Notes: generated by a model from the sequence alone, not told the origin. Shown: positions 31,744 to 40,138, counted from the stretch's first letter. The stretch: DNA of 64,000 bases from DATFCK01 sp963728975 (GCA_963728975.1 CAVSMF010000001.1:1798001-1862000); one strand, 5' to 3'. Program-made: numbers and translations.

Positions 31744-34122
31744 TCAAAGAACCTGTTCCCGCAATTCCGCTCCCAGCTCGCTCTGCAGTTGTTTCCGAAT
31801 CCGGGCGTGAGCTGCGGTTACTTCTTCACTGGTCAGTGTCCGATTTTTGTCCCGGTATGTCAATCGATATGCCAGCGATTTGCGGCCGGCGGCGACCGGA
31901 GAATTTTCGCCGCCGGCAAAAACGTCGAACAACTCGATCTTTTGAAGATGAGGCGCTTCCACCGCGCGAATGACGCCGACAATCGCATCATGAGTCACCG
32001 TTTCCGGCACGATCATGGCAATGTCCCGGGTAACGGCCGGGAATCGATCGAGATCGCGGAAGCTGCGCCGGCCACGATCCCCATCCAGGAGCGGCTCCAG
32101 ATTCAGCTCGGCCACAAATACGGGCCCCTCGGTATCGAGACTCGAGCTAATTGCGCCGGCCAGCTGTCCGGCGATTCCAATGGCCCGATCGCCCAACAAA
32201 ATCTCGGCCGCCATGGCCAGATTCCCGCGCTCGGTCTGCCGGAACAGAAGCGCGGCGGGAGTTAACGATTCGATGACACCTTTCAGGTCGGGAAAATCAA
32301 AACGGCGCTTCGCATCGGAACGCCAATGCGGGGGGCTGGATGCTTTTCCCCATAGCAAAATTCCCAGGTGCGCTTCCTCTTTTGCTTCGGGCGGGACAAA
32401 GACGCGCCCCAATTCAAACAAAGCGACCCGTTCGGCCCCGGCGTGGACATTGCGTTGCAGAACACCGGTTAACCCCGCGATCAAGCCCGGCCGGAGAGCA
32501 ACATGATCTTCGCTGAGCGGGTTCCGCAGCCGGATCGCGCCGTCGGCAAACAAAGTTGCGTTTCGCGCGATCAACTTCGAGGTCCGCGCCTCGTTCAATC
32601 CACGGGCGGAAAGTTTCAGGCCCAATTCAGCTTCCCGGTCGTGCCCGTGATCGGCCGGACTTGAAGGCGTAAACCGGCTGCGGTCGGTCCCGGCAATCTG
32701 CTGGACCCCGTGAAGCCGGATCACTTCCTCGATCAAGTCGACCTCGCGCTGAAGATCGCGCCGGTAACTTGGAATCTGCCAGGTCGCTTTTTCGTCGCCC
32801 TTTTTGTTCGTCTCCGCTCGTTTTGCCAATCCAAAGCGCTCCAGGATTTCGTCCGTGCGTTTGGGCTCGATCCCAATCCCGAGGAGCTGGTTGCATTTCT
32901 GGTAACGCAATGAAACGTCCGGAGGATTGGATGGCAGCTCGCCGGCGGTTGAAATTTCCTTTGCTGGATTTCCAGTGGCAATTTCCCGCATCAATTCGGC
33001 GGCCCGCCCGGAAGCGCGCAAAACCATGCCGGGATCCACTCCTCGCTCAAATCGGTAACTGGCATCACTCGGCAGATTCAAAGTCCGCGCGGTTCGCCGG
33101 ACGCTTTCGGGAAGGAAATAGGCGGCTTCGAGAAGAATGTTCCGGGTCGATTCGGTTACTCCGGTTTCCTCCCCGCCCATGACGCCTCCGATTCCGACCG
33201 CGCGTTCCTGGTCGGCAATGACAAGATCTTGGGCGCGGAGGGAATAGGTTTTGCCGTCGAGGGCGATGAATTTTTCGCCCTCCCGGGCCAGGCGGACCTC
33301 AATATCGCCTTTGAGCTTGTCGGCGTCGAAGGCGTGGGTTGGCTGGCCCAGCTCGAGCATGACGAAGTTTGAGATGTCGACGATGTTGTTGATCGATCGG
33401 ATTCCGACACTTTCGATCTTTGTCCGCAACCAATCGGGGCTGGGCCCAACCTTTACGTTTTCAATGCGCCGCGCGGAAAAAAACGGGCACTCGCGTCGGG
33501 CGGTAATCTTCGCGCCCCTGGCTGTGGGAGGGAGGGAGGTTTCTTCGAAACGCCCGGGAATGGCCCGGAGCGATCGGCCTAACAAGGCCGCGGTTTCCCT
33601 GGCCAGGCCGTAATGGCTCAGCAGATCGCTCCGGTTCGGAGTGATTTCCACGTCCAGAATGGTGTCGTTAGGAAAAGCCTCGATTATCGGCGCCCCGATC
33701 CGGCCCCCCGGTAAAATTAACAGTCCGGCGGCGTCCTCGCCCACTCCGAGCTCGCGCGCGCTGCACAACATTCCTTCGGATTCGACTCCGCGCAGTTTGC
33801 TCGCCCGGATTTTCAGGTCGTTCGGCAACACGGCCCCGGGCAACGCCAACGGGACCTTGTCGCCCACCTTGTAGTTGGTTGCACCGCAGACAATCTGCCG
33901 CTTGATTCCGCTGCCATCGTCCACCTCGCAAACAGTCAGACGGTTCGCGTCCGGATGCGGGGAAGATGCGGTGATCTGGGCGATAATTACCTTATCAATG
34001 TCCGCTCCGCGCTTCTCAATCCCTTCGATCTCGACCCCGGCCAGGGTGACCAGTTCGGCGAGCCGGCCGGTTTTTTCCGGCAGATCGACAAATTCGCCCA
34101 GCCAGTTAAGAGAAAATTTCAT
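31744..34122 (-). CDS. pheT: Phenylalanyl-tRNA synthetase beta subunit
   Basis: A 792-residue subunit of the alpha2-beta2 synthetase. In order: start MKFSLNWLGEFVDL, an EMAP-like tRNA-binding domain (KVIIAQITASSPHPDANRL, about 39-150), the B3/4 editing domain (about 200-380) with SIRxIN-type ISFNFV... region VGIRSINNIVDISNFV, the B5 domain near 410-480, the catalytic-like core and a C-terminal FDX-ACB anticodon-binding domain (FPAVTRDIAMIVPETVTHDAI, LAYRLTYRDKNRTLTSEEV). The longer frame to 34185 is repeat-derived, so the ATG at 34122 is used. Separated from pheS by a repeat-containing gap. Confidence 0.95.
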   Translation of the reverse strand: MKFSLNWLGEFVDLPEKTGRLAELVTLAGVEIEGIEKRGADIDKVIIAQITASSPHPDANRLTVCEVDDGSGIKRQIVCGATNYKVGDKVPLALPGAVLPNDLKIRASKLRGVESEGMLCSARELGVGEDAAGLLILPGGRIGAPIIEAFPNDTILDVEITPNRSDLLSHYGLARETAALLGRSLRAIPGRFEETSLPPTARGAKITARRECPFFSARRIENVKVGPSPDWLRTKIESVGIRSINNIVDISNFVMLELGQPTHAFDADKLKGDIEVRLAREGEKFIALDGKTYSLRAQDLVIADQERAVGIGGVMGGEETGVTESTRNILLEAAYFLPESVRRTARTLNLPSDASYRFERGVDPGMVLRASGRAAELMREIATGNPAKEISTAGELPSNPPDVSLRYQKCNQLLGIGIEPKRTDEILERFGLAKRAETNKKGDEKATWQIPSYRRDLQREVDLIEEVIRLHGVQQIAGTDRSRFTPSSPADHGHDREAELGLKLSARGLNEARTSKLIARNATLFADGAIRLRNPLSEDHVALRPGLIAGLTGVLQRNVHAGAERVALFELGRVFVPPEAKEEAHLGILLWGKASSPPHWRSDAKRRFDFPDLKGVIESLTPAALLFRQTERGNLAMAAEILLGDRAIGIAGQLAGAISSSLDTEGPVFVAELNLEPLLDGDRGRRSFRDLDRFPAVTRDIAMIVPETVTHDAIVGVIRAVEAPHLQKIELFDVFAGGENSPVAAGRKSLAYRLTYRDKNRTLTSEEVTAAHARIRKQLQSELGAELREQVL

Positions 34123-34154
34123 CTTCGCTCGAGCAAGGGAGGGCGGAGCTCCGC

Positions 34155-34219
34155 GACGCCGAGCGGGCTCGCGGGAGCTCGCCATCTTTGGACGCCGAGC
34201 GGGCTCGCGGGAGCTCGCC
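34155..34219. repeat. Two 29-bp direct repeats between pheS and pheT
   Basis: Identical 29-bp copies at 34155-34183 and 34191-34219, separated by seven bases (ATCTTTG), starting GACGCCGAGCGGGCTCGCGG. Each contains GAGCTC-type palindromic parts. A degenerate piece (GGCGGAGCTC) precedes the first copy. With only two copies and a 7-bp spacer this is not CRISPR; it looks like a short dispersed element inserted in the pheS-pheT gap. Confidence 0.75.
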
Positions 34220-34243
34220 CCTCCATGGAAAGCTCGATTTTCA

Positions 34244-35260
34244 TCACGCGAACTGTTTTAGAAACCTCAGATCGTTCTGGGCGAACAACCGGATATCGGG
34301 AATGTCGAACAAAATCATAGCCAGGCGATCCATGCCCAGCCCAAAAGCGAAGCCGGTCCATTTTTCGGGGTCGTAGGTGTTATCGCCGCGCGCTTTGTTT
34401 ACTTCCTCGAACACGGCCGGATGAACCATTCCGGAGCCGGCCACCTCAATCCATTGTTCGCCGCCCTTGAGCGCTTTTGATTTCACGTCGATTTCAAAAC
34501 TCGGTTCCGTGAACGGGAAATAATGCGGCCGAAAACGCACCGCCGTTTCCGGTCCAAACAGTTCGTGCATGAAAAATTCCAGGGTGCCCTTCAGATCGGC
34601 CACGCTCACATTTTCATCCACGTATAATCCTTCGATCTGATGGAACTGAGCGCTATGGGTGGCATCCACTTCGTCCCGGCGATAGGCTGCGCCGGGCGCG
34701 ATTACCCGGATGGGGGGAGGCGCGCTTTGCATGGCCCGAATCTGGACGGTGGAAGTGTGCGTGCGCAGGAGACGTCCATCCGGAAGATAAAAGGTGTCCT
34801 GTTCGTTGCGGGCCGGGTGTTCCGGCGGCGTGTTCAAGGCGTCGAAACAATGCCATTCGGTCTCGACGTCCGGGCCTTCGGCCAGGGCGAAACCCATTCG
34901 CCGGAAAATAGCGATGCCCCGGTCGAGCATTTGGGTCAGCGGATGCAGCGAACCTGTCTCGGCCGGTGTTCCGGGAAGCGATAGATCGACGTGGGCCAGG
35001 GCTTCGCTCTCCTTTTGCGAGCGCAGATCGGCCGCCCGTTGTTCGACCGCGATTGTGACCGCGGCCCGGACCTGGTTGAGCAGTTTTCCGACAACCGGTT
35101 TTTCGTCTTTCCCGAGCGTCTTCATCTGCTCGCTCCAGAGCGAAATGCGGCCGTTACGGCCGATATAATGGACCCGGGCTGTTTCGAGCGATTTTTCGTC
35201 CTGCGCGTCAGCGACATCGCGCAGAGCCAGGTCCCGGAGTTGTTCCAACGGATGGGTCAT
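34244..35260 (-). CDS. pheS: Phenylalanyl-tRNA synthetase alpha subunit
   Basis: The catalytic subunit, 338 residues. A coiled-coil N-terminus (about 1-90) leads to class II motifs: HPLTQMLDRGIAIFRRMGF, motif 2-like region APGAAYRRDEVDATHSAQFHQIEGL, and motif 3 GMDRLAMILFDIPDIRLFAQNDLRFL at the C-terminus. PFTEPSFEIDVKS is also typical. It lies between rplT and pheT in the order rplT-pheS-pheT, which matches the common infC-rpmI-rplT-pheS-pheT operon without its first two genes. Confidence 0.96.
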   Translation of the reverse strand: MTHPLEQLRDLALRDVADAQDEKSLETARVHYIGRNGRISLWSEQMKTLGKDEKPVVGKLLNQVRAAVTIAVEQRAADLRSQKESEALAHVDLSLPGTPAETGSLHPLTQMLDRGIAIFRRMGFALAEGPDVETEWHCFDALNTPPEHPARNEQDTFYLPDGRLLRTHTSTVQIRAMQSAPPPIRVIAPGAAYRRDEVDATHSAQFHQIEGLYVDENVSVADLKGTLEFFMHELFGPETAVRFRPHYFPFTEPSFEIDVKSKALKGGEQWIEVAGSGMVHPAVFEEVNKARGDNTYDPEKWTGFAFGLGMDRLAMILFDIPDIRLFAQNDLRFLKQFA

Positions 35261-35331
35261 GGTCGGCGAAGGTTAAATTGTTAAAAAAAGTTAAACGTTA
35301 CAACGGCAGAAGAAACTGCCGATTTAACGAT

Positions 35332-35739
35332 TTAACATTTCAACCGCTGGCGCAGCCGTTCACGCGGCTTTTTTGGTTTCTTTTCCACGAGCGGTTTTCG
35401 GGCTTGCTCGACAATCTGCTTGAAAGCGGCTTCGTCGGTTACGGCAAGATCGGCCAGGATTTTACGGTCCAGTCCGATTCCAGCCGCCTTTAATCCTTCG
35501 GCGAAACGGCTGTAGGTCATCCCGTTGGCCCGGGCGGCGGCGTTGAGCCGTTGGATCCAGAGATAGCGGAAAGTGCGTTTACGGGTTTTGCGGTCGCGAT
35601 AAGACCAATACTGGCCTTTCATGGTCGCGTCCTTGGCGTAGCGAAACAGTTTGGAACGGCGTCCCCGATAACCCTTTGCTTTGTTCAAGACGCGTTTGCG
35701 TCGTTCCCGGCTGGCCGGGGCATTGGTGGCTCTTGGCAT
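35332..35739 (-). CDS. rplT: 50S ribosomal protein L20
   Basis: A 135-residue rRNA-binding assembly protein recognised by PRATNAPASRERRKRVLNKAKGYRGRRSKLFR, then YWSYRDRKTRKRTFRYLWIQRLNAAARANGMTYSRF and GLDRKILADLAVTDEAAFKQIV. It has a basic C-terminal extension (KPLVEKKPKKPRERLRQRLKC) beyond the usual 118-120 residues. L20 often represses its own operon by binding leader RNA. Here the leader has an unusual Shine-Dalgarno / hairpin / start layout. infC and rpmI are not found upstream. Confidence 0.95.
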   Translation of the reverse strand: MPRATNAPASRERRKRVLNKAKGYRGRRSKLFRYAKDATMKGQYWSYRDRKTRKRTFRYLWIQRLNAAARANGMTYSRFAEGLKAAGIGLDRKILADLAVTDEAAFKQIVEQARKPLVEKKPKKPRERLRQRLKC

Positions 35740-35775
35740 CTGTTATTTAGTCCCGTCTGATCGGGACTCCTCCTT
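35739..35775 (-). promoter_or_regulatory. Hairpin-separated ribosome binding site of rplT
   Basis: On the minus strand, AAGGAGG at 35775-35769 is followed by AGTCCCG-ATCAGA-CGGGACT (stem 35768-35762 / 35755-35749) and then AAATAACAG before the ATG at 35739. In linear distance the Shine-Dalgarno is 29 bases from the start, too far. If the 20-base hairpin forms, it is 9 bases away, which is near optimal. This suggests a structure-dependent start and a site for L20 autoregulation. Confidence 0.5.
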
Positions 35776-35964
35776 CAGCGAATTGTTGTTTTATCTGGTC
35801 GATCCCCGCGACCTCACTCGCTGATTGGATCCGGTGGTGGCCGGCTCAGGTGCGCAGATCAGCTCGATGCAGGTTGCATCGGGCGACGCAAGATAACGGG
35901 CGCCGACTCGATGACAACCGAATTCCGCCGGCTGCCCCGGGGAAAAGGCTTTGCGGTCGCGGAG

Positions 35965-36140
35965 GCCACAGATGAACACGGATAAAACACGGATTTGGGA
36001 GGGGATCCCGCGGCAGGGCGACCGGTCACACTACCCGAATAGTGCCCGGATCCGTGTCGGCGAGTTCGGTCATGGCGATTGAGGGCAATCGCCGCTACCG
36101 GGACCTCCTAATCTGTGTTTCATCCGTGTGTATCCGTGGC
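35965..36140. repeat. Inverted pair of ACAGATGAACACGG-type repeats
   Basis: The left copy at 35965-35994 begins GCCACAGATGAACACGGATA. The right copy at 36111-36140, read on the minus strand, begins GCCACGGATACACACGGATG and ends in CACAGAT. The two are similar, with some mismatches, and face each other across about 116 bp. Comparable phrases are common between genes in Verrucomicrobia and related phyla, from general knowledge. No transposase is present. Confidence 0.55.
36073..36098. repeat. Palindromic GGCGATTGA repeat, copy 1
   Basis: TGGCGATTGAGGGCAATCGCC followed by GCTAC. GGCGATTG pairs with CAATCGCC around a 4-base loop. A nearly identical element is at 38510-38535. In reverse orientation the element begins GTAGCGGCG, the same head as the TGTAGCGGCGGTC family, so it is probably a variant of that family. 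Confidence 0.65.
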
Positions 36141-36219
36141 AACTGACGTTTGGCCGGGAACAGGGCAGGCGGCTGGGCCCGGAATGACTTTTGCATGATT
36201 CCAGCTATATAATGCCGCA

Positions 36220-38322
36220 ATGCAGTGGCTGGCCCGTCATCGTCTGCTTGCTCTGGCTTTGATCTGCGTTTTTTGGACCGGCCTGATCTTTCTCGGCCGG
36301 GCGTTGCCCTCCGTGCCATTCCTGTTTTCGCCCTGGTCGGGCGAACAAGGCTTCGAAGATCTGCTCCGGCAACAGGGGAGAAAAACACCCGAGCGGAACG
36401 ATTTTGTCTTCGTCGGAATCGATCAGGAATCGTTGCAGCTCACGGCGGTTGGTCCGGAGGAGATTGCCGGGAATCGGGCCCTGCAACTGATGACCGAGCG
36501 GCCGTTCCCCTGGTCGCGCGAGGTTTGGGCTATTTTTCTCGACAAAGTTTTCAAGGCGGGAGCGCGGCTGGTCCTGTTCGATTTGATCTTCAACAATCCT
36601 AACGATGGTGATCCTGCATTTCATGCCGCCCTGGAAAAGTATCGGAATCGGGTTGTGATCGGAGCTAATTTCGATGCCGCTCATGGGAATTTGATATTGC
36701 CTAACGAGGCGTTGATTCCCGCTCCGCAGGGGCAGGACGATCGAGTCGGGTTTGTTAACTTCTGGCCCGACTTCACTGACGGCAAAGTGCGCGCTATCGC
36801 ATATCGGATTTCAGAAAGACAACTGGTCGGTCAACCCGCGGCTCCTGGAGACGAATTGTTGTCATCCCTTTCCGCCCGCGGATTAGTGAAGCTGGGACGG
36901 GCCGACAGCATTCCGAACGACTTGAGCGCGCACGCCATTCGTTTCGGTCCGCGCGACGCTTATCAACCGCGGAACCTATACGAAATATTCCTGCCCGCGA
37001 CCTGGCATAGGAATTATCAGGACGGCGCGTTCTTCAAGAACAAGGTAATCATCGTCGGCGTGTCGGCCCAGATCGTGCACGACGTGGTCGATACCCCGCT
37101 CGGTCCCAATACTTACGGACCAACCCTCCATCTCTATGCAATGGCGGCCGCGCTCAAGCATCAATATCTTACTTCTACCCAACCGACTCTGGGTTACACC
37201 CTCGTCGGCTTGGCCGGCTTGGCCGCGTGGGGACTGATCAGTTTCTTCCGGCGGCCTATCATCGCGTTATCCGGCATGATCGCCGTCACTCTGCTTTATC
37301 TCGGGGCCGCCCGTCTGTTCTACGATCTCCAGGGCTTTTTTCTCCTGACCGTGCCGGTGATGTCCGCTTTTCTGTTGAGCGGCGTTTCTTCTCTCGGATT
37401 CGATTACGCCCTGGAGCGTCTGGAAAAATTGAGGACCCGCCGCACCCTCGAACGCTACGTCTCCAAGAACCTGGTAAAAGAGATCCTGGAGAACCCGGAC
37501 AGTTACTATCACTCGCTCCTCGGTGTCCGGGTTCCAGCGACCATGCTCTTTTCGGACTTGATCGGTTTCACCACTCTCTCGGAAAAAGCCGATCCGGAAG
37601 AACTCGTTAGTCATCTCAATGAATATCTCACCAAAATGACCGCAGTTGTTTTCGAGCATGGCGGCACCCTGGATAAATTCATCGGCGACGCCATCATGGC
37701 GGTCTGGGGCAATGTGCGGAGCTTCGGCGTGACCGAGGACGCCAAGAGGGCGGTCCGGGCAGCTTTTGGCATGCGTTGCGCCTTGCAGGATCTCAATAAA
37801 GCGTGGGGCGCGCAGGGCCGCATTCCGCTCGGGATGGGCATCGGCATCAACCAGGGGGAAGTGATCGTCGGTAACGTCGGTTCGCAGGAACGGATGGACC
37901 CGACCGTGATTGGCGATGCGGTTAATCTCGCTTCTCGATTGGAGGCCCTTACCCGAACCTATGGAGTCGATATCCTGATTGGTTCGACTGTGGCCGAACT
38001 GGTCGGCGGCGATTTTCATTTTCGATCGGTGGCCCGGGTCCAGGTTAAAGGCAAAACCCAACCGGTCGATGTCTACACTCTTCTCGGACCAAAAGATGGC
38101 AGCGCGGATCGGCAACTTGTGAAGTGGATCGAGACCTACGAAGAAGGCATCACCAAATTCCGGGACCGCGACTTTACCAGGGCAAAGATCTTGTTCTCGC
38201 AGTTCCTGGAATTTTATCCCGACGACATTTTAGCCAAGATGTATCTGGAGCGGGCCCTGGAGTACGAGCAACGGCCGCCCGACGAAGCCTGGAACGCGGT
38301 CGAGGTGTTTAAGAAGAAGTGA
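36220..38322 (+). CDS. CHASE2-domain adenylate/guanylate cyclase
   Basis: A 700-residue membrane sensor and class III nucleotide cyclase. The N-terminal helix (9-27) is followed by an extracytoplasmic CHASE2 domain (about 30-315; FVFVGIDQESLQL, FPWSREVWAIFLDKVFKAGARLVLFDLIF), about three membrane helices (325-395) and a coiled linker. The cyclase domain has metal-binding Asp in LFSDLIGFT (about 446), the GDAIMAVWG Asp near 490, base-recognition lysine in DKFIGD, and IGDAVNLASRLEAL. A short TPR-like tail ends the protein. It likely converts an outside signal into cAMP or cGMP. The initiating ATG at 36220 is in a 450-bp spacer. Confidence 0.9.
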   Translation: MQWLARHRLLALALICVFWTGLIFLGRALPSVPFLFSPWSGEQGFEDLLRQQGRKTPERNDFVFVGIDQESLQLTAVGPEEIAGNRALQLMTERPFPWSREVWAIFLDKVFKAGARLVLFDLIFNNPNDGDPAFHAALEKYRNRVVIGANFDAAHGNLILPNEALIPAPQGQDDRVGFVNFWPDFTDGKVRAIAYRISERQLVGQPAAPGDELLSSLSARGLVKLGRADSIPNDLSAHAIRFGPRDAYQPRNLYEIFLPATWHRNYQDGAFFKNKVIIVGVSAQIVHDVVDTPLGPNTYGPTLHLYAMAAALKHQYLTSTQPTLGYTLVGLAGLAAWGLISFFRRPIIALSGMIAVTLLYLGAARLFYDLQGFFLLTVPVMSAFLLSGVSSLGFDYALERLEKLRTRRTLERYVSKNLVKEILENPDSYYHSLLGVRVPATMLFSDLIGFTTLSEKADPEELVSHLNEYLTKMTAVVFEHGGTLDKFIGDAIMAVWGNVRSFGVTEDAKRAVRAAFGMRCALQDLNKAWGAQGRIPLGMGIGINQGEVIVGNVGSQERMDPTVIGDAVNLASRLEALTRTYGVDILIGSTVAELVGGDFHFRSVARVQVKGKTQPVDVYTLLGPKDGSADRQLVKWIETYEEGITKFRDRDFTRAKILFSQFLEFYPDDILAKMYLERALEYEQRPPDEAWNAVEVFKKK

Positions 38323-38338
38323 CAATCGCGACGCGATT

Positions 38339-38369
38339 GTCATCCTGAGCGGAGTCGAAGGATCCCGCG
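38339..38369 (+). repeat. Dispersed TCATYCTGARCGRAGT-type repeat, copy 2
   Basis: The segment begins GTCATCCTGAGCGGAGTCGA and continues AGGATCCCGCG, closely matching 4622-4652 (reverse) and 62345-62374. It partly overlaps a perfect palindrome at the end of the cyclase gene. Non-coding. Confidence 0.6.
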
Positions 38370-38509
38370 ATGCAGCCCTAGGGTAATTCCGGGGTATCCA
38401 TGCCGCCTTCGCAAGGCTACGGCGCGGCAAGCGGGAGGATTTTAAGGACAGCGGCCGTGAAATTTGAGAACTGTAGATTCTGGTTGGGTCGGGTTTGATA
38501 AAACACCCG

Positions 38510-38535
38510 TGGCGATTGAGGTCAATCGCCGCTAC
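38510..38535. repeat. Palindromic GGCGATTGA repeat, copy 2
   Basis: TGGCGATTGAGGTCAATCGC then CGCTAC; GGCGATTGA and TCAATCGCC form a 9-bp stem with a 2-base centre. It differs from the copy at 36073-36098 by a single base that restores the ninth pair. Confidence 0.65.
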
Positions 38536-38646
38536 CAGGGATCGTCAGACCGTAAGGGGGGTGCGGGAATAATTAGAGGTACCCAGGATATGATCTGGGG
38601 TAACTCAGGGGGGGTGATCGCGGGGCCCGCTGTGATTCCCGATTGA

Positions 38647-38664
38647 ATGTCACACGTGTGACAT
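38647..38664. promoter_or_regulatory. 18-bp perfect palindrome, candidate operator upstream of mpl
   Basis: ATGTCACACGTGTGACAT is a complete dyad with no spacer, centred about 63 bp before the mpl GTG start. It resembles the binding sites of homodimeric winged-helix or CRP-type regulators (TGTCA...TGACA). No regulator is encoded beside it, although a nucleotide cyclase lies just upstream. Confidence 0.4.
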
Positions 38665-38718
38665 CCAAGCACTTTGCCGCGGGGATGACAAAATCGTGAA
38701 GGCGGCGTAGAAGTTCGC

Positions 38719-40132
38719 GTGGTCGCGGCTCCGAAACATTTCCATTTTCTCGGGATCTGCGGAACGGCCATGGGCTCGGTCGCGGCGGCCTTGAAGGAGA
38801 CGCGGATTTGTCGTCACCGGATCGGACGAAAACGTTTATCCGCCGATGTCCACTTTTCTGGAACAGCGCGGAATCAAACTGCATGCCGGCTATCGCGCTG
38901 AAAACATTCCCAGCGATACCGACGTGGTAGTCGTCGGCAATGCCATCAAGCGCGGTAATCCCGAGGTCGAATCCGTCCTGAACCGCAAGCTTTTTTATCT
39001 CTCTCTGCCGGAAGTCTTGAAAAATTATTTTCTGCGCGGCCGTCATAATCTGGTCGTGACCGGCACCCACGGGAAGACTACCACCACCGCGATACTGGCC
39101 TGGATCATGGAAAAAGCGGGGCATAAACCGGGATTCCTCATCGGAGGCATTCCCAGGAATTTTGGGCAGGGCGCGCGCCTCAACCGTTCCAAGTATTTCG
39201 TAATTGAAGGCGACGAATACGACACCGCCTTTTTCGATAAACGCTCCAAGTTCATTCATTACCTGCCCGAATTGTTGATCGTAAATAATATTGAGTTTGA
39301 TCATGCCGATATTTTTCGAGACCTGGACGACATCAAACTGAGCTTCCGGCGCTTGCTCAACATCGTGCCTCAAAACGGAATGGTCCTGGTCAATGGCGAC
39401 GATCACAATTGTGTGGAGGTGGCGCGCGATTGCCTGGCCCAAATGATCGAGGTGGGGTTTTCCAAAAATTGCGCGCAACGCATTCGCGATGCCGCCTATT
39501 CCACTGAGAAATCGAGCTTCGTCCTGGGCGAGGAAGAGTTCGAGATTCCGCTTATTGGCGAGTTTAACGTGCGCAACGCCGCCATGGCGGTATCGGCGGC
39601 GCGATTTTATCAGGTGCCGGATTCCCGGATTCGCTCCGCCCTCAAGAATTTTTCCGGGATCGCGCGCCGGCAGGAAGTCCGGGGGGAGGCGCGGGGGGTG
39701 ACGGTGATCGATGATTTCGGTCATCATCCCACCGCCATCGCCCAGACTTTGCAGGCATTGCGTCATCGTTATCCGGGGCGCCGGCTCTGGGCGGTTTTCG
39801 AACCCCGGTCGAACACGACCCGGCGGGCGATTTTTCAACAGGAACTGCCTGACGCTCTCCAGCTGGCCGACGGCGTTTTTATTTCGCGGGTGGCGAGGCT
39901 GGAACAAATCCCGGAGCGCGAACGGTTAGACCCGGAAGCGGTTGTCAAAGCCATCGAAAAGGCAGGACGGCCCGCCTTTTATGAAAAAAATGCGGACGCG
40001 ATCGTGGATCGGATCATGCCCAAGCTGCAGCCGAAAGATGTGGTGGCGGTTTTTAGCAATGGAGGGTTTGACGCCATTCACGAAAAGCTCCTCGAGCGTT
40101 TGAGCGCGCCCCTATGTAGCGGCGGTCTATGA
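38719..40132 (+). CDS. mpl: UDP-MurNAc:L-Ala-gamma-D-Glu-meso-Dap ligase Mpl (frameshifted near N-terminus)
   Basis: Murein recycling ligase that joins UDP-MurNAc to the recovered tripeptide. From the GTG at 38719 the first frame encodes KHFHFLGICGTAMGSVAAALKE, the Mpl-type nucleotide-binding loop. The conserved continuation GFVVTGSDENVYPPMSTFLEQ is in the next frame, joined near 38800-38810. That frame then runs to 40132 with ATP loop GTHGKTTTT, EGDEYDTAFFDKRSKF, NNIEFDHADIFRDL and DDFGHHPTAI, the Mpl/Mur signatures. A single-base shift in GAGACGCGG explains it. Translation from the internal ATG at 38846 would lack the N-terminal Rossmann loop. The last codons and stop lie inside a REP-like repeat. 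Confidence 0.85.
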
Positions 40133-40138
40133 CCGCCG
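40115..40138 (+). repeat. REP-like TGTAGCGGCGGTC element overlapping the mpl stop
   Basis: A 24-bp copy of the family with an 8-bp stem, CGGCGGTC-TAT-GACCGCCG. Its TGA at 40130-40132 is the mpl stop codon and it supplies the last five residues of the protein (CSGGL plus stop). It differs from the 30123 copies by one base in the loop. Confidence 0.75.

Larger units (their letters stand above)
35776..36219. other. Non-coding gap between rplT and the cyclase gene
   Basis: About 440 bp with no convincing gene on either strand; I looked specifically for infC and rpmI and saw neither. It holds an inverted pair of 30-bp ACAGATGAACACGG-type repeats (35965-35994 and 36111-36140) and, between them, one palindromic GGCGATTGA element (36073-36098). 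It must also contain the promoters for the divergent rplT and cyclase genes, but I could not place them with confidence. Confidence 0.6.
38323..38718. other. Repeat-rich non-coding gap upstream of mpl
   Basis: About 400 bp with no gene. In order it holds: a 21-bp palindrome at the cyclase stop (38321-38341, GACAATCGCG-A-CGCGATTGTC), a TCATCCTGAGCGGAGTCGAAG repeat (38339-38369), a GGCGATTGA palindrome (38510-38535), and an 18-bp perfect palindrome (38647-38664). No RNA gene was recognised. Confidence 0.6.

Noticed and set aside
34155..34219. Two 29-bp repeats with a spacer, CRISPR-like
   Set aside because: Only two copies with a 7-bp spacer, no cas genes nearby, and the unit is GC-rich and partly palindromic in the way of dispersed elements.
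35776..36219. Possible rpmI or infC upstream of rplT
   Set aside because: Minus-strand frames here do not encode L35 or IF-3 motifs; the region is made of repeats.
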